Of a stretch of DNA of 50,747 nt, positions 42,513 to 50,747 are shown one piece after another. Below the pieces are notes generated by a model. The model searched no databases and was not told where the DNA came from. It saw only the letters and a program-made list of their open reading frames with translations. The stretch spans positions 1 through 50,747 of the forward strand of contig NZ_SBKQ01000018.1 in the NCBI RefSeq assembly GCF_004122145.1. The letters run 5' to 3'. The position numbers were made by a program, and so were the translations under genes. How positions within the stretch are numbered: the first letter of the stretch is position 1; the number at the start of each line of letters is the position of its first letter. The stretch comes from Flavobacterium piscinae (GTDB lineage: Bacteria; Bacteroidota; Bacteroidia; Flavobacteriales; Flavobacteriaceae).

Positions 42513-43538
42513 ATGAAATTCACTGCAGCTCAAATAGCATCCATATTAGAAGGCGAAGTCGTTGGAAATCCCAATGTAGAGGTCTATAAATTATCTAAAA
42601 TAGAAGAAGGTTCTGAAGGTTCGCTAACGTTTTTAGCCAATCCCAAATACGTCAATTTTATCTATTCTACTCAAGCATCAATCGCAATTGTAAACCATAC
42701 ATTTGAACCGGAACAAGCAATTTCAGCAACTTTAATAAAGGTGGAAGATGCTTATAAATCATTTTCTAAATTACTGGAATATTACAATCAAGTCAAGTTA
42801 ATGAAATCAGGTATTGAGCAACCTTCGGTTATATCAGAAGGAGTTAGCTATGGTGAAGGATTGTATTTAGGAAGTTTTTGTTACATCGGAAAAAATGTCA
42901 AGATTGGAACTAATGTTAAAATCTACCCCAATAGTTTTATTGGAGATAATGTGGTGATTGGTGATAACTGCGTATTTTTTGCCGGAGCCAGAATTTATTC
43001 AGAAACCGAGATAGGAAATAATTGTGTGATTCATTCCGGAACGATTATAGGTTCTGACGGGTTTGGTTTTGCACCTAACGAAGATGGAACCTATAATAAA
43101 GTGCCTCAAATAGGTAATGTAATCATCGAAGATAACGTTGAAATTGGTGCATGCTCTACTATAGATAGAGCAACTTTAGGTTCAACGGTTATTCGAAAAG
43201 GAGTGAAGTTAGACAACCAAATTCAGGTTGCTCACAACGTTGAAATTGGTGAAAATACCGTTATTGCAGCACAAACCGGAATTGCCGGTTCTACAAAAAT
43301 TGGTAAGAATTGTATAATCGGTGGTCAAGTTGGAATAGCCGGACATTTAACTTTAGCAGATGGAGTCCGTATCCAAGCCCAATCAGGTATTGGAAAAAGT
43401 TTAAAAGAGGGAGAAACTGTTCAAGGATCACCGTCTTTTAATTACGGCGATTACAACAAATCGTATGTGCACTTTAAAAACTTACCAAAAATTGTCAACG
43501 ATATACACGAATTAAAGAAAATAATAATAAAAGAATAA
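42513..43538 (+). CDS. lpxD: UDP-3-O-(3-hydroxyacyl)glucosamine N-acyltransferase
   Basis: 341 residues. It has an N-terminal uridine-binding domain (about 1-100, with [10 protein letters not shown]), a left-handed beta-helix of hexapeptide repeats (about 105-310) and a C-terminal helix. The catalytic His is His241 in QVAHNVEIG. It adds the N-linked hydroxyacyl chain to UDP-3-O-acyl-glucosamine, step 3 of lipid A synthesis. First gene of lpxD-lpxC/fabZ-lpxA; the stop overlaps the next ATG by 1 bp (TAATG). Confidence 0.96.
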   Translation: MKFTAAQIASILEGEVVGNPNVEVYKLSKIEEGSEGSLTFLANPKYVNFIYSTQASIAIVNHTFEPEQAISATLIKVEDAYKSFSKLLEYYNQVKLMKSGIEQPSVISEGVSYGEGLYLGSFCYIGKNVKIGTNVKIYPNSFIGDNVVIGDNCVFFAGARIYSETEIGNNCVIHSGTIIGSDGFGFAPNEDGTYNKVPQIGNVIIEDNVEIGACSTIDRATLGSTVIRKGVKLDNQIQVAHNVEIGENTVIAAQTGIAGSTKIGKNCIIGGQVGIAGHLTLADGVRIQAQSGIGKSLKEGETVQGSPSFNYGDYNKSYVHFKNLPKIVNDIHELKKIIIKE

Positions 43539-44935
43539 TGGTACAATCGGTTAAACAAAAAACCATAAAAAACGAAGTTACTTTAAAAGGAGTAGGACTA
43601 CATACCGGCCAAGAAGTAACCATGACGTTTAAGCCAGCACCGGTTAATAACGGTTTTACATTTGTGCGAGTGGATTTAGAAGGACATCCTATCATAGAGG
43701 CTGATGCAAATTATGTAGTCAATACACAACGTGGAACCAATTTAGAAAAAAATGCAGTCAAAATTCAAACCTCTGAGCATGTTTTAGCAGCCTGTATTGG
43801 TTGTGATGTTGATAATATTATTATTGAGTTAAATGCTTCAGAACCACCAATTATGGACGGTTCTTCTAAATATTTTGTTGAAGCTCTTGAACAAGCAGAA
43901 GTAGTGGAACAAGAGGCGGAACGAAAAGTTTATGTAGTCAAAGAAGTCATTTCTTATACAGACGAAGCAACCGGAAGTGAAATATTAGTGATGCCATGTG
44001 AAACTTACCAAGTAACTGCCATGGTTGACTTTGGTACAAAAGTACTTGGCACACAAAATGCCACCATGAAAAACATCAGTGAATTTAAAAAAGAAATTGC
44101 TGATGCCAGAACATTCAGTTTTCTTCACGAATTAGAATCACTCTTAAATAATGGTTTAATAAAGGGAGGTGATTTGAATAACGCCATCGTTTATGTGGAT
44201 AAAGAAATTTCAACTGAAACAATGGAAAATTTAAGAACTGCTTTTGGAAAAGATAACATTTCAGTTAAACCTAATGGCATATTAGATAATTTAACTTTAC
44301 ACTATCCGAATGAAGCGGCTCGTCATAAATTGTTAGATGTTGTAGGAGATTTGGCTTTAGTGGGCACACGAATTCAAGGAAAAGTGATTGCCAATAAACC
44401 TGGTCATTTTGTCAACACACAGTTTGCTAAAAAACTTGCAAAAATCATCAAAATTGAACAACGAAATCAAGTGCCTTGTTACGATTTAAATCAGGAACCC
44501 TTGATGGATATTCATAAAATTATGGCCATGTTACCACACCGACCTCCATTTTTGTTGGTCGATAAAATTTTTGAATTAACAGAACAACATGTGGTTGGGT
44601 TAAAAAATGTAACGATGAATGAACCGTTCTTTGTGGGACATTTTCCGAATGCTCCTGTAATGCCTGGTGTTTTAATTGTAGAAGCAATGGCTCAAACCGG
44701 AGGAATTTTAGTATTAAGTACTGTTCCGGATCCTGAAAATTATTTGACGTATTTTATGAAAATAGACAATGTAAAATTCAAACACAAAGTGTTACCGGGT
44801 GATACATTGATATTTAAATGTGATTTAATTTCTCCCATTAGAAGAGGGATTTGTCACATGCAAGCCAATGCTTATGCCAATGGAAAATTAGTAGCAGAGG
44901 CTGAATTAATGGCTCAAATTGCCAAAAAGAACTAA
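43538..44935 (+). CDS. lpxC/fabZ: Fused LpxC deacetylase / FabZ dehydratase
   Basis: 465 residues. LpxC (1 to about 310) has zinc ligands His81 (SEHVLAACIG), His263 and Asp267 (ARHKLLDVVGD), and removes acetate from UDP-3-O-acyl-GlcNAc, the committed step of lipid A. FabZ (about 322-465) has HRPPFLLVDKI, catalytic His368 in VGHFPNAPVMPG and Glu382 in VEAMAQTGG; it dehydrates 3-hydroxyacyl-ACP for fatty acid synthesis. The fusion is the standard form in Bacteroidota and couples two pathways competing for hydroxyacyl-ACP. It is followed by lpxA after 11 bp. Confidence 0.97.
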   Translation: MVQSVKQKTIKNEVTLKGVGLHTGQEVTMTFKPAPVNNGFTFVRVDLEGHPIIEADANYVVNTQRGTNLEKNAVKIQTSEHVLAACIGCDVDNIIIELNASEPPIMDGSSKYFVEALEQAEVVEQEAERKVYVVKEVISYTDEATGSEILVMPCETYQVTAMVDFGTKVLGTQNATMKNISEFKKEIADARTFSFLHELESLLNNGLIKGGDLNNAIVYVDKEISTETMENLRTAFGKDNISVKPNGILDNLTLHYPNEAARHKLLDVVGDLALVGTRIQGKVIANKPGHFVNTQFAKKLAKIIKIEQRNQVPCYDLNQEPLMDIHKIMAMLPHRPPFLLVDKIFELTEQHVVGLKNVTMNEPFFVGHFPNAPVMPGVLIVEAMAQTGGILVLSTVPDPENYLTYFMKIDNVKFKHKVLPGDTLIFKCDLISPIRRGICHMQANAYANGKLVAEAELMAQIAKKN

Positions 44936-44946
44936 AAAAGAAAAGT

Positions 44947-45732
44947 ATGAATCAACCGTTAGCATACGTACATCCGGGAGCTAAGATTGCCAGAAATGTG
45001 GTAATCGACCCGTTTACCACTATTCATAATAATGTAGTAATTGGTGAAGGAACCTGGATTGGCTCAAATGTTACCATTATGGAAGGAGCCAGAATTGGTA
45101 AAAACTGTAATATTTTCCCCGGAGCTGTTATTTCAGCTGTTCCTCAAGATTTAAAATTTGGCGGAGAAGAATCTTTAGCCATTATTGGTGATAACTCTAC
45201 CATTCGGGAGTGTGTTACAATCAACAGAGGAACCATCGCTTCCGGTCAAACAACCATTGGTAAAAATTGTTTGATTATGGCAACGGCTCACGTGGCTCAT
45301 GATTGTCATATTGGTGATAATGCCATTATTGTTAACGGGGTGGCTTTAGCCGGACACGTTACCGTAGGTAATTTTGCTATTATTGGCGGTTTGGCAGCCG
45401 TTCATCAGTTTATTAATATCGGTGATCACGCTATGATTTCCGGTGGCTCATTGGTTCGAAAAGATGTACCGCCCTTTACAAAAGCAGCCAAAGAACCGCT
45501 TTCGTATGTGGGAATTAATTCTGTTGGATTGAGAAGAAGAGGATTTACATCTGAAAAAATCAGAGAAATTCAGGAAATCTATCGTATTTTATATCAAAAA
45601 AATTATAACACCTCTCAAGCAGTAAGTATCATTGAAGCCGAAATGGCCGCTTCTCCTGAAAGAGATGAAATTCTTCAGTTTATCAGAAATTCTTCACGTG
45701 GTGTGATGAAAGGGTATACAGGAGTTTATTAG
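44947..45732 (+). CDS. lpxA: UDP-N-acetylglucosamine acyltransferase
   Basis: 261 residues with a hexapeptide beta-helix and a C-terminal helical domain (SEKIREIQEIYRILYQKNYN). The catalytic His is His118 in ATAHVAHDCHIG. It adds the first hydroxyacyl chain to UDP-GlcNAc. It follows lpxC/fabZ by 11 bp in the same operon; the order differs from the enzymatic order but is normal for the phylum. Confidence 0.97.
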   Translation: MNQPLAYVHPGAKIARNVVIDPFTTIHNNVVIGEGTWIGSNVTIMEGARIGKNCNIFPGAVISAVPQDLKFGGEESLAIIGDNSTIRECVTINRGTIASGQTTIGKNCLIMATAHVAHDCHIGDNAIIVNGVALAGHVTVGNFAIIGGLAAVHQFINIGDHAMISGGSLVRKDVPPFTKAAKEPLSYVGINSVGLRRRGFTSEKIREIQEIYRILYQKNYNTSQAVSIIEAEMAASPERDEILQFIRNSSRGVMKGYTGVY

Positions 45733-45786
45733 AAAGGTAATTTTCTATTAATATAACAAACAAATTAAAATTTAAATAAAAAAAGA

Positions 45787-46353
45787 ATGGCAAGTACTGC
45801 AGATATTAGAAACGGATTATGTATTAAACACAACCATGACATTTACAAAATTGTAGAATTTCTTCACGTGAAACCGGGTAAAGGACCTGCATTTGTTAGA
45901 ACTAAATTGAAAAGTTTGACCAACGGAAAAGTGTTAGATAATACGTTTTCTGCCGGACATAAAATTGATGTAGTGCGAGTAGAAACGCATACGTTCCAGT
46001 TTTTATATTCAGAAGGGAATGAATTTTACTTCATGAATACAGAAAGTTTCGAACAAATTACGTTAAATAAAGATGTTTTAGATGCTCCGGATTTATTGAA
46101 AGAAGGAACTAACGTAATGGTTCAAATCAATACTGAAAATGATATGCCATTATCAGTAGATATGCCGGCATCCATTATTTTAGAAGTAACGTATACAGAA
46201 CCCGGAGTGAAAGGAAATACTGCTACAAACGCAACAAAACCAGCCAAAGTGGAAACCGGAGCCAACGTGAATGTTCCATTATTTATTAATGAAGGCGATA
46301 AAATTAAAATTGATACCGCTTCCGGTGCTTATATGGAGCGAGTGAAAGAATAG
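45787..46353 (+). CDS. efp: Elongation factor P
   Basis: 188 residues in three beta domains. The tip of domain I reads HVKPGKGPAFVRTKLKS, with Lys32 in the place that is modified in many bacteria. EF-P frees ribosomes stalled at polyproline. No modifying enzyme gene is nearby. It lies 54 bp after lpxA, probably in the same transcript. Right after the stop come short CAATTTC word repeats. Confidence 0.97.
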   Translation: MASTADIRNGLCIKHNHDIYKIVEFLHVKPGKGPAFVRTKLKSLTNGKVLDNTFSAGHKIDVVRVETHTFQFLYSEGNEFYFMNTESFEQITLNKDVLDAPDLLKEGTNVMVQINTENDMPLSVDMPASIILEVTYTEPGVKGNTATNATKPAKVETGANVNVPLFINEGDKIKIDTASGAYMERVKE

Positions 46354-46418
46354 TCAATTTCAATTTCAAAAAACAATTTCAATTTCAAAGTTCAATATCA
46401 ATAGCAATTTTCAAGTTT
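46354..46418. repeat. CAATTTC word repeats after efp
   Basis: Directly behind the efp stop codon, TCAATTTCAATTTCAAA occurs nearly twice (46354-46370 and 46373-46389), followed by looser variants (TTCAATATCAAT). The region is low in complexity, with no ORF and no terminator. Confidence 0.6.
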
Positions 46419-46419
46419 T

Positions 46420-47349
46420 ATGAAATTTCCAAAAACGCATTCGCTCAAAGAAATAGCTCAAATTATTGGTAGTGAATTTGTGGGCGAGGAAAATTTTCCG
46501 GTACACGGTATGAATGAAATTCATGTGGTTGAACCGGGAGATATTGTGTTTGTTGATCATCCAAAGTATTACGACAAAGCTCTTCAATCAGCCGCAACCA
46601 TTGTTTTGATTAATAAACAAGTGGATTGTCCCGAAGGAAAGGCTTTGTTGATTTCTGATGATCCTTTTCGTGATTTCAATAAATTAACGAATCATTTCAG
46701 ACCGTTTGCGTATTCGAATGTTTCTATTTCTTCTTCCGCTCAAATTGGAGAAGGTACGGTAGTTCAACCGAATTGTTTTATTGGAAATCATGTAAAAATC
46801 GGTAAAAATTGTCTGATTCATGCCAATGTTTCCATTTACGATCATTGTGTGATTGGCGATAATGTAATTATTCAAGCCGGAACCATTTTAGGTGCTGATG
46901 CATTTTATTACAAAAAAAGACCCGAAGGATTTGATCAATTGCTTTCCGGTGGTCGAGTGGTAATTGAAGATAATGTTGGAATTGGAGCGTTATGTTCCAT
47001 TGATCGAGGAGTTACCGGAGACACAACCATTGGAGCCGGTACAAAAATCGACAATCAAGTGCATGTGGGTCACGATACCGTAATTGGTAAAAAATGTTTG
47101 ATTGCGGCACAAACCGGTATTGCCGGTTGTGTGGTGATTGAAGATGAAGTTACCTTATGGGGGCAAGTCGGAACCACAAGTGGCATTACGATTGGATCAA
47201 AAGCTGTTATAATGGGACAAACCGGAGTAACCAAATCAATTGAAGGAGGAAAAACTTATTTTGGCACTCCAATTGAAGAATCAAGGGAAAAATTGAAACA
47301 ATTGGCTAATATCAAACGAATTCCGGAGATAATTGAAAAATTAAAATAA
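46420..47349 (+). CDS. Second LpxD-like N-acyltransferase
   Basis: 309 residues, shorter than lpxD above. It has an N-terminal uridine-binding-like domain (about 1-100, with GDIVFVDHPKYYDKALQSA), hexapeptide beta-helix repeats (about 103-285), His218 in QVHVGHDTVIG in the catalytic position, and a short C-terminal helix. It is clearly paralogous to LpxD but only moderately similar, with a WGQVGTTSGITIG turn in place of the usual [10 protein letters not shown]. It may acylate another UDP-sugar or with another chain, or replace LpxD under some conditions. It sits after efp in the same direction, 2 bp before the NTF2-like gene. Confidence 0.9.
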   Translation: MKFPKTHSLKEIAQIIGSEFVGEENFPVHGMNEIHVVEPGDIVFVDHPKYYDKALQSAATIVLINKQVDCPEGKALLISDDPFRDFNKLTNHFRPFAYSNVSISSSAQIGEGTVVQPNCFIGNHVKIGKNCLIHANVSIYDHCVIGDNVIIQAGTILGADAFYYKKRPEGFDQLLSGGRVVIEDNVGIGALCSIDRGVTGDTTIGAGTKIDNQVHVGHDTVIGKKCLIAAQTGIAGCVVIEDEVTLWGQVGTTSGITIGSKAVIMGQTGVTKSIEGGKTYFGTPIEESREKLKQLANIKRIPEIIEKLK

Positions 47350-47350
47350 A

Positions 47351-47713
47351 ATGAGCCCAAAAGAACTAGTTCAATCATTTTACCAATCCGATGCTTTGTA
47401 TAACACCAAAACATTAGAGACTTATTTACATCCCGAAGTGATATTAGAGTGGAATAGCAGTAAAGGTTTTATCAAAAAAGATCATGATGGATTATTACAA
47501 ATGGCGAATGATTTAAAAAAAGGTTATGAAACATTTGTCGTTCAAATTCATCAACTAGTAGCCGAAGATAATCTAGTTTCAGTACATTACACTCATTTTG
47601 GTACCACCATTGAAAATCCTAATCAAATTAATCGCTTGGCTTATTTTTTTGTGATTTGGGAAATTCAAGATGGAAAATTGTACCGAGGTTATCAAATGAG
47701 TCAATTGCCTTAA
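47351..47713 (+). CDS. NTF2-like (SnoaL) superfamily protein
   Basis: 120 residues with the cone-shaped NTF2-like pattern: KELVQSFYQSDALYNTKTLETYLHPEV at the N-terminus, a central VSVHYTHFGT strand and a C-terminal VIWEIQDGKLYRGYQMSQLP. Such proteins are small ligand binders or isomerases, often involved in stress or polyketide chemistry. No catalytic residue can be named. It starts 2 bp after the second LpxD-like gene and is probably translationally coupled to it. Confidence 0.85.
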   Translation: MSPKELVQSFYQSDALYNTKTLETYLHPEVILEWNSSKGFIKKDHDGLLQMANDLKKGYETFVVQIHQLVAEDNLVSVHYTHFGTTIENPNQINRLAYFFVIWEIQDGKLYRGYQMSQLP

Positions 47714-47779
47714 TCCTATTTTTGTATAGCAATTTTACAAAAAAAATAAAAAAAACGTAAAAAAAGAATTTGAAAGAAT

Positions 47780-47787
47780 TACTTTTG
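47780..47787 (+). promoter_or_regulatory. -7 box of sucD
   Basis: TACTTTTG fits TAnnTTTG, 34 bp before the sucD ATG. Confidence 0.5.
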
Positions 47788-47821
47788 TAACGCAAAAAAT
47801 TAAACACAAACAAACACAATC

Positions 47822-48694
47822 ATGAGCGTTTTAGTCAATAAAAATTCAAAAATAATTGTTCAAGGATTTACCGGAAGCGAAGGAACTTTTCATGCTTCAC
47901 AAATGATTGAATATGGTACAAATGTAGTGGGTGGAGTTACACCAGGTAAAGGAGGAACAACCCATTTAGACCGTCCGGTTTTTAATACAGTAAAAGATGC
48001 GGTAGAAAAAGCGGGTGCCGATACAACCATTATTTTTGTTCCACCGGCTTTTGCTGCTGATGCCATTATGGAAGCGGCTGATGCAGGTATTAAAGTCATT
48101 ATCACCATCACAGAGGGAATTCCGGTGGCTGATATGATTAAAGCGTATGACTATATCAAAGGTAAAAATTGTCGCCTAGTCGGGCCAAACTGTCCGGGTG
48201 TAATTACGCCTGAAGAAGCGAAAGTAGGTATCATGCCGGGCTTCGTTTTCAAAAAAGGAAATGTGGGAATCGTTTCAAAATCGGGAACATTAACGTATGA
48301 AGCGGCTGACCAAGTGGTAAAACAAGGTTTAGGAATTACCACCGCTATCGGTATTGGTGGAGATCCAATTATTGGAACTACAACAAAAGAAGCAGTAGAA
48401 TTATTGATGAATGATCCGGAAACACATTGTATCGTAATGATTGGTGAAATTGGAGGTCAGTTAGAAGCGGATGCAGCTAAATGGATTAAAGCCGACGGAA
48501 ACCGTAAACCGGTGGTTGGATTTATTGCCGGTGAAACGGCTCCAAAAGGAAGAACAATGGGGCACGCCGGTGCAATCGTTGGTGGTGCAGATGACACCGC
48601 CGAAGCGAAGAAAAGAATCATGAGAGAAAATGGTATTCACGTGGTTGACTCACCGGCTGAGATTGGTAAAAAAGTAAAAGAAGTTTTAGGATAA
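47822..48694 (+). CDS. sucD: Succinate-CoA ligase subunit alpha
   Basis: 290 residues, the normal length. The CoA-binding Rossmann domain begins [28 protein letters not shown] lies at 121-130, and the phosphohistidine His248 is in [10 protein letters not shown]. With SucC it interconverts succinyl-CoA and succinate with substrate-level phosphorylation in the citric acid cycle. sucC is not next to it, as is usual in flavobacteria. It has its own -7 box and a strong terminator. Confidence 0.97.
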   Translation: MSVLVNKNSKIIVQGFTGSEGTFHASQMIEYGTNVVGGVTPGKGGTTHLDRPVFNTVKDAVEKAGADTTIIFVPPAFAADAIMEAADAGIKVIITITEGIPVADMIKAYDYIKGKNCRLVGPNCPGVITPEEAKVGIMPGFVFKKGNVGIVSKSGTLTYEAADQVVKQGLGITTAIGIGGDPIIGTTTKEAVELLMNDPETHCIVMIGEIGGQLEADAAKWIKADGNRKPVVGFIAGETAPKGRTMGHAGAIVGGADDTAEAKKRIMRENGIHVVDSPAEIGKKVKEVLG

Positions 48695-48723
48695 TTTCCA
48701 AAGTTATCTTTTTATAAAATAGT

Positions 48724-48755
48724 AAAGTCTTTCCGTTTTTGGAAAGACTTTTTTT
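48724..48755 (+). terminator. Rho-independent terminator of sucD
   Basis: Perfect 11-bp stem AAAGTCTTTCC (48724-48734) / GGAAAGACTTT (48741-48751), 6-base loop GTTTTT, then a run of T to 48755. It lies 30 bp after the sucD stop. Confidence 0.92.
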
Positions 48756-48756
48756 A

Positions 48757-48764
48757 TATATTTG
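48757..48764 (+). promoter_or_regulatory. -7 box of the LRR protein gene
   Basis: TATATTTG, a full TAnnTTTG match, immediately after the sucD terminator and 17 bp before the ATG at 48782. Confidence 0.55.
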
Positions 48765-48781
48765 ATTTTCAAATACTTTTT

Positions 48782-50747
48782 ATGAAGAAATTTTACACTT
48801 TAGTTTTGTTTGTGATTACTTTTTTTAGTGGGAATGCTCAGATAGTTAATATTCCTGATGCGAATTTTAAGGCGAAGTTGTTGGAGGCAGATTATGATAA
48901 TGATATTGCTGATTACATTAAAATTGATTTAAATGAAGATGGTGAAATAGATTTTGCAGAGGCTAGTAGTATTACAAGTTTAAAAATAAATAATTCGAAT
49001 ATTAGTAGTATAGAGGGCATTGATGCTTTCATATATTTATTAGATTTATTTTGCTATAATAATAACCTCACTACAGTTGATATATCTCAAAATTTATCTC
49101 TAAGGTATATTGATTTTAGTCAAAATAATTTAACGAGTTTAAATACTTCTCAAAATGTTAATTTGAATAACATTAAATGTGATGACAATCAACTAACGGT
49201 TATTGATGTTTCTCAAAATCCTCTTTTACTGGAAATATCTTGTAGTAATAACCTAATAACATTTCTTGATGTTTCTCAAAATCAAAATTTGACAGATTTA
49301 GTGTGTGATAATAATCAGCTCTTGAATCTAGATCTTTCACAAAATTTGCAATTAATTACACTCATTTTCTCCTCTAATCAAATTACAGATGTTGATGTCT
49401 CACATCTACATTTTTTACGTAATTTATTGTGTAATGATAATCAATTGACAACTTTGAATGTTTCACAGAATATACTTTTAAGACAATTAAGATGTGTAAA
49501 CAATCAATTGGTAACATTAGATGTTTCACAAAATGCTATCTTGGAAGATTTAATTTGTGGATTTAATCAATTAACAACTTTAGATACTACACAAAATCCA
49601 CTATTAAAGCAACTTTCTTGTGGAGGTAATCAATTGTCAACTTTAGATTTTTCTCAAAACCTACAATTGCAAACATTAAATTGTTCAGATATTCCGTTAA
49701 CAATGATAGATCTCTCTCAACATGTTTACTTGGAAATTTTAAAATGTTCTAATAATCAGTTGACTTCACTAATTATTAAAAACAATAACCAAGGTAATTG
49801 GTTTAATTTAGATTTCAGCAATAATCCTAATTTACAATATATTTGTGCAGATGAAGCAGATATAGCATTCGTTCAACAGCGAATAGCTTTTTATGCTTAT
49901 ACCAATTGTCATGTAAACAGCTATTGTTCTTTCGTTCCTAACGGTACATTTTATACCATTCAAGGCAATACTAAACTAGATGCTAATGCTAATGGTTGTG
50001 ATACTTCTGATAGTAATATGCCTAATCAGAAATTTACTTTTACCTCTGGTTCTTTAACGGGTTCTTTAATTCCTAATGAATCGGGTTCTTATGGTTATGA
50101 TGTGCAATCTGGAACACACGTAATTACGCCTGTTTTAGAAAACCCAAACTACTTTATCATTTCTCCAACTTCTGCCAGTGTTACTTTTCCGGCTTCAACC
50201 AGTCCATTCATACAAGATTTTTGTGTAACTCCCAATGGCATAAAAAATGATTTAGAAATAACCATCATTCCAATTGAAGTGGCTCGACCGGGTTTTGATG
50301 CTGAATACAAAGTTATTTACAAAAACAAAGGAAATCAAGTGGCAAACGGAGCTATTACTTTTAATTTTGATGATACAATTATGGATTTGATTTCATCAAT
50401 TCCGTCAGTTGATGGTTCAGGAACAAATAGTTTCAATTGGAACTTTACTAATTTAAATCCTTTTGAAACCAGAGAAATTGATTTAGTATTTAATATCAAC
50501 TCGCCAATGGAAACACCTGCCGTAAATAGTGGTGATATTTTAGTTTATAACGCTACTATCGTTGGAGCAACAGATGAAACACCAACTGACAATACATTTA
50601 CTTTAAACCAGACCGTAGTTAACTCCTACGATCCAAACGACAAAACCTGTTTAGAAGGAAATACAATTTCACCAGAAATGGTTGGTGAATACGTACATTA
50701 TATCATCCGTTTTGAAAACACAGGAACTTTTGCTGCCGAAAATGTAG
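48782..50747 (+). CDS. Leucine-rich-repeat surface protein with DUF7619-like domain (3' end outside window)
   Basis: 655 codons without a stop before the window ends. It has a signal peptide (MKKFYTLVLFVITFFSGNAQ), a short cap with IPDANFKAKLLEAD and an EF-hand-like DLNEDGEIDFAEA, then eleven leucine-rich repeats of 21 residues. Next come a Cys-containing linker, a prealbumin-like segment (GNTKLDANANGCD...PNQKFTFTS), DUF11-like beta domains and the opening of a DUF7619-type domain (NSYDPNDKTCLEGNTISPEM, YIIRFENTGTFAAENV). Proteins of this layout end in a type A T9SS sorting signal, expected beyond the window. Probably a secreted surface protein binding other proteins; ligand unknown. Confidence 0.88.
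   Translation, partial: MKKFYTLVLFVITFFSGNAQIVNIPDANFKAKLLEADYDNDIADYIKIDLNEDGEIDFAEASSITSLKINNSNISSIEGIDAFIYLLDLFCYNNNLTTVDISQNLSLRYIDFSQNNLTSLNTSQNVNLNNIKCDDNQLTVIDVSQNPLLLEISCSNNLITFLDVSQNQNLTDLVCDNNQLLNLDLSQNLQLITLIFSSNQITDVDVSHLHFLRNLLCNDNQLTTLNVSQNILLRQLRCVNNQLVTLDVSQNAILEDLICGFNQLTTLDTTQNPLLKQLSCGGNQLSTLDFSQNLQLQTLNCSDIPLTMIDLSQHVYLEILKCSNNQLTSLIIKNNNQGNWFNLDFSNNPNLQYICADEADIAFVQQRIAFYAYTNCHVNSYCSFVPNGTFYTIQGNTKLDANANGCDTSDSNMPNQKFTFTSGSLTGSLIPNESGSYGYDVQSGTHVITPVLENPNYFIISPTSASVTFPASTSPFIQDFCVTPNGIKNDLEITIIPIEVARPGFDAEYKVIYKNKGNQVANGAITFNFDDTIMDLISSIPSVDGSGTNSFNWNFTNLNPFETREIDLVFNINSPMETPAVNSGDILVYNATIVGATDETPTDNTFTLNQTVVNSYDPNDKTCLEGNTISPEMVGEYVHYIIRFENTGTFAAENV
49067..49759 (+). repeat. 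Eleven 63-bp leucine-rich repeat units
   Basis: Consensus of 21 residues: LxxLDVSQNxxLxxLxCxxNQ. All eleven units keep the exact 21-residue length. DNA copies are well diverged, unlike the adhesin repeats at the window start. A twelfth, irregular unit with an insertion (LTSLIIKNNNQGNWFNLDFS) closes the array. Confidence 0.9.

Noticed and set aside
1..50747. Insertion sequences, prophage or integrative element
   Set aside because: No transposase, integrase, phage structural gene or tRNA-associated attachment repeat was found; the tRNA-Arg gene has no duplicated 3' end in the window.

Overview
The window reads as a chromosomal segment of a Flavobacterium-like bacterium (Bacteroidota, Flavobacteriaceae). 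The grounds are: AT-rich DNA with almost no Shine-Dalgarno sequences; many copies of the Bacteroidota -7 promoter box TAnnTTTG; type IX secretion (T9SS) substrates, a PorP/SprF protein and the T9SS regulator PorX; a TonB-dependent receptor; a fused ResB-CcsA cytochrome biogenesis protein; a fused LpxC-FabZ; and MenD. No transposase, integrase, phage gene or CRISPR array was seen. It is mostly a core-genome region whose gaps are unusually rich in short intergenic repeats.

Layout. 1-5599 (+): the 3' part of a large repeat-built surface adhesin with a type B T9SS sorting domain, a PorP/SprF outer-membrane partner and an OmpA/TPR/PD40 protein, forming one secretion cassette. 5602-12968: a pentapeptide-repeat protein, tRNA-Arg(ACG) with promoter and terminator, apt, a 50-aa small ORF, an MFS transporter, a GH13 lipoprotein, a DUF1684 protein, a TatD hydrolase, TcdA and a HAD phosphatase. 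12970-17045 (-): a photolyase/cryptochrome cluster (SRPBCC, SDR, class I photolyase, divergent cryptochrome/photolyase), with a palindrome in its promoter region. 17183-18031: DUF2911 protein. 18102-24848 (-): tightly packed PIG-L deacetylase, 35-aa membrane ORF, sodium:solute symporter and TonB-dependent receptor. 24963-30343 (-): a BamA/TamA-like outer-membrane protein, then DUF2520, KdsC-like HAD, UbiA prenyltransferase, Maf and a short MscS. 30495-36691: ResB-CcsA, glutathione peroxidase, a GNAT and MenD. 36748-41119 (-): GNAT, DUF4258, alanine dehydrogenase, TsaE and PorX. 41244-48694 (+): HD hydrolase, lpxD, lpxC/fabZ, lpxA, efp, a second LpxD-like gene, an NTF2-like protein and sucD. 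48782-end: a leucine-rich-repeat surface protein cut by the window edge.

How the genes work together. The first and last genes look like T9SS cargo, and PorX in the middle belongs to the regulatory circuit that controls that system. The lpx block supplies lipid A, to which many T9SS cargo proteins are tied in related bacteria. The PIG-L/symporter/TonB-receptor block looks like an uptake-and-processing unit for an unknown glycoconjugate or amide. The photolyase block is a light-damage repair module with two accessory enzymes of unknown role.

The points most worth follow-up are: the SDR in the photolyase cluster, which lacks the catalytic Tyr; its diverged cryptochrome partner; the 22-bp palindrome in front of the cluster; the 35-aa ORF wedged between the PIG-L and symporter genes; the 474-bp coding repeats that differ only at synonymous sites; and several families of short-period intergenic repeats that start or stop exactly at gene boundaries.
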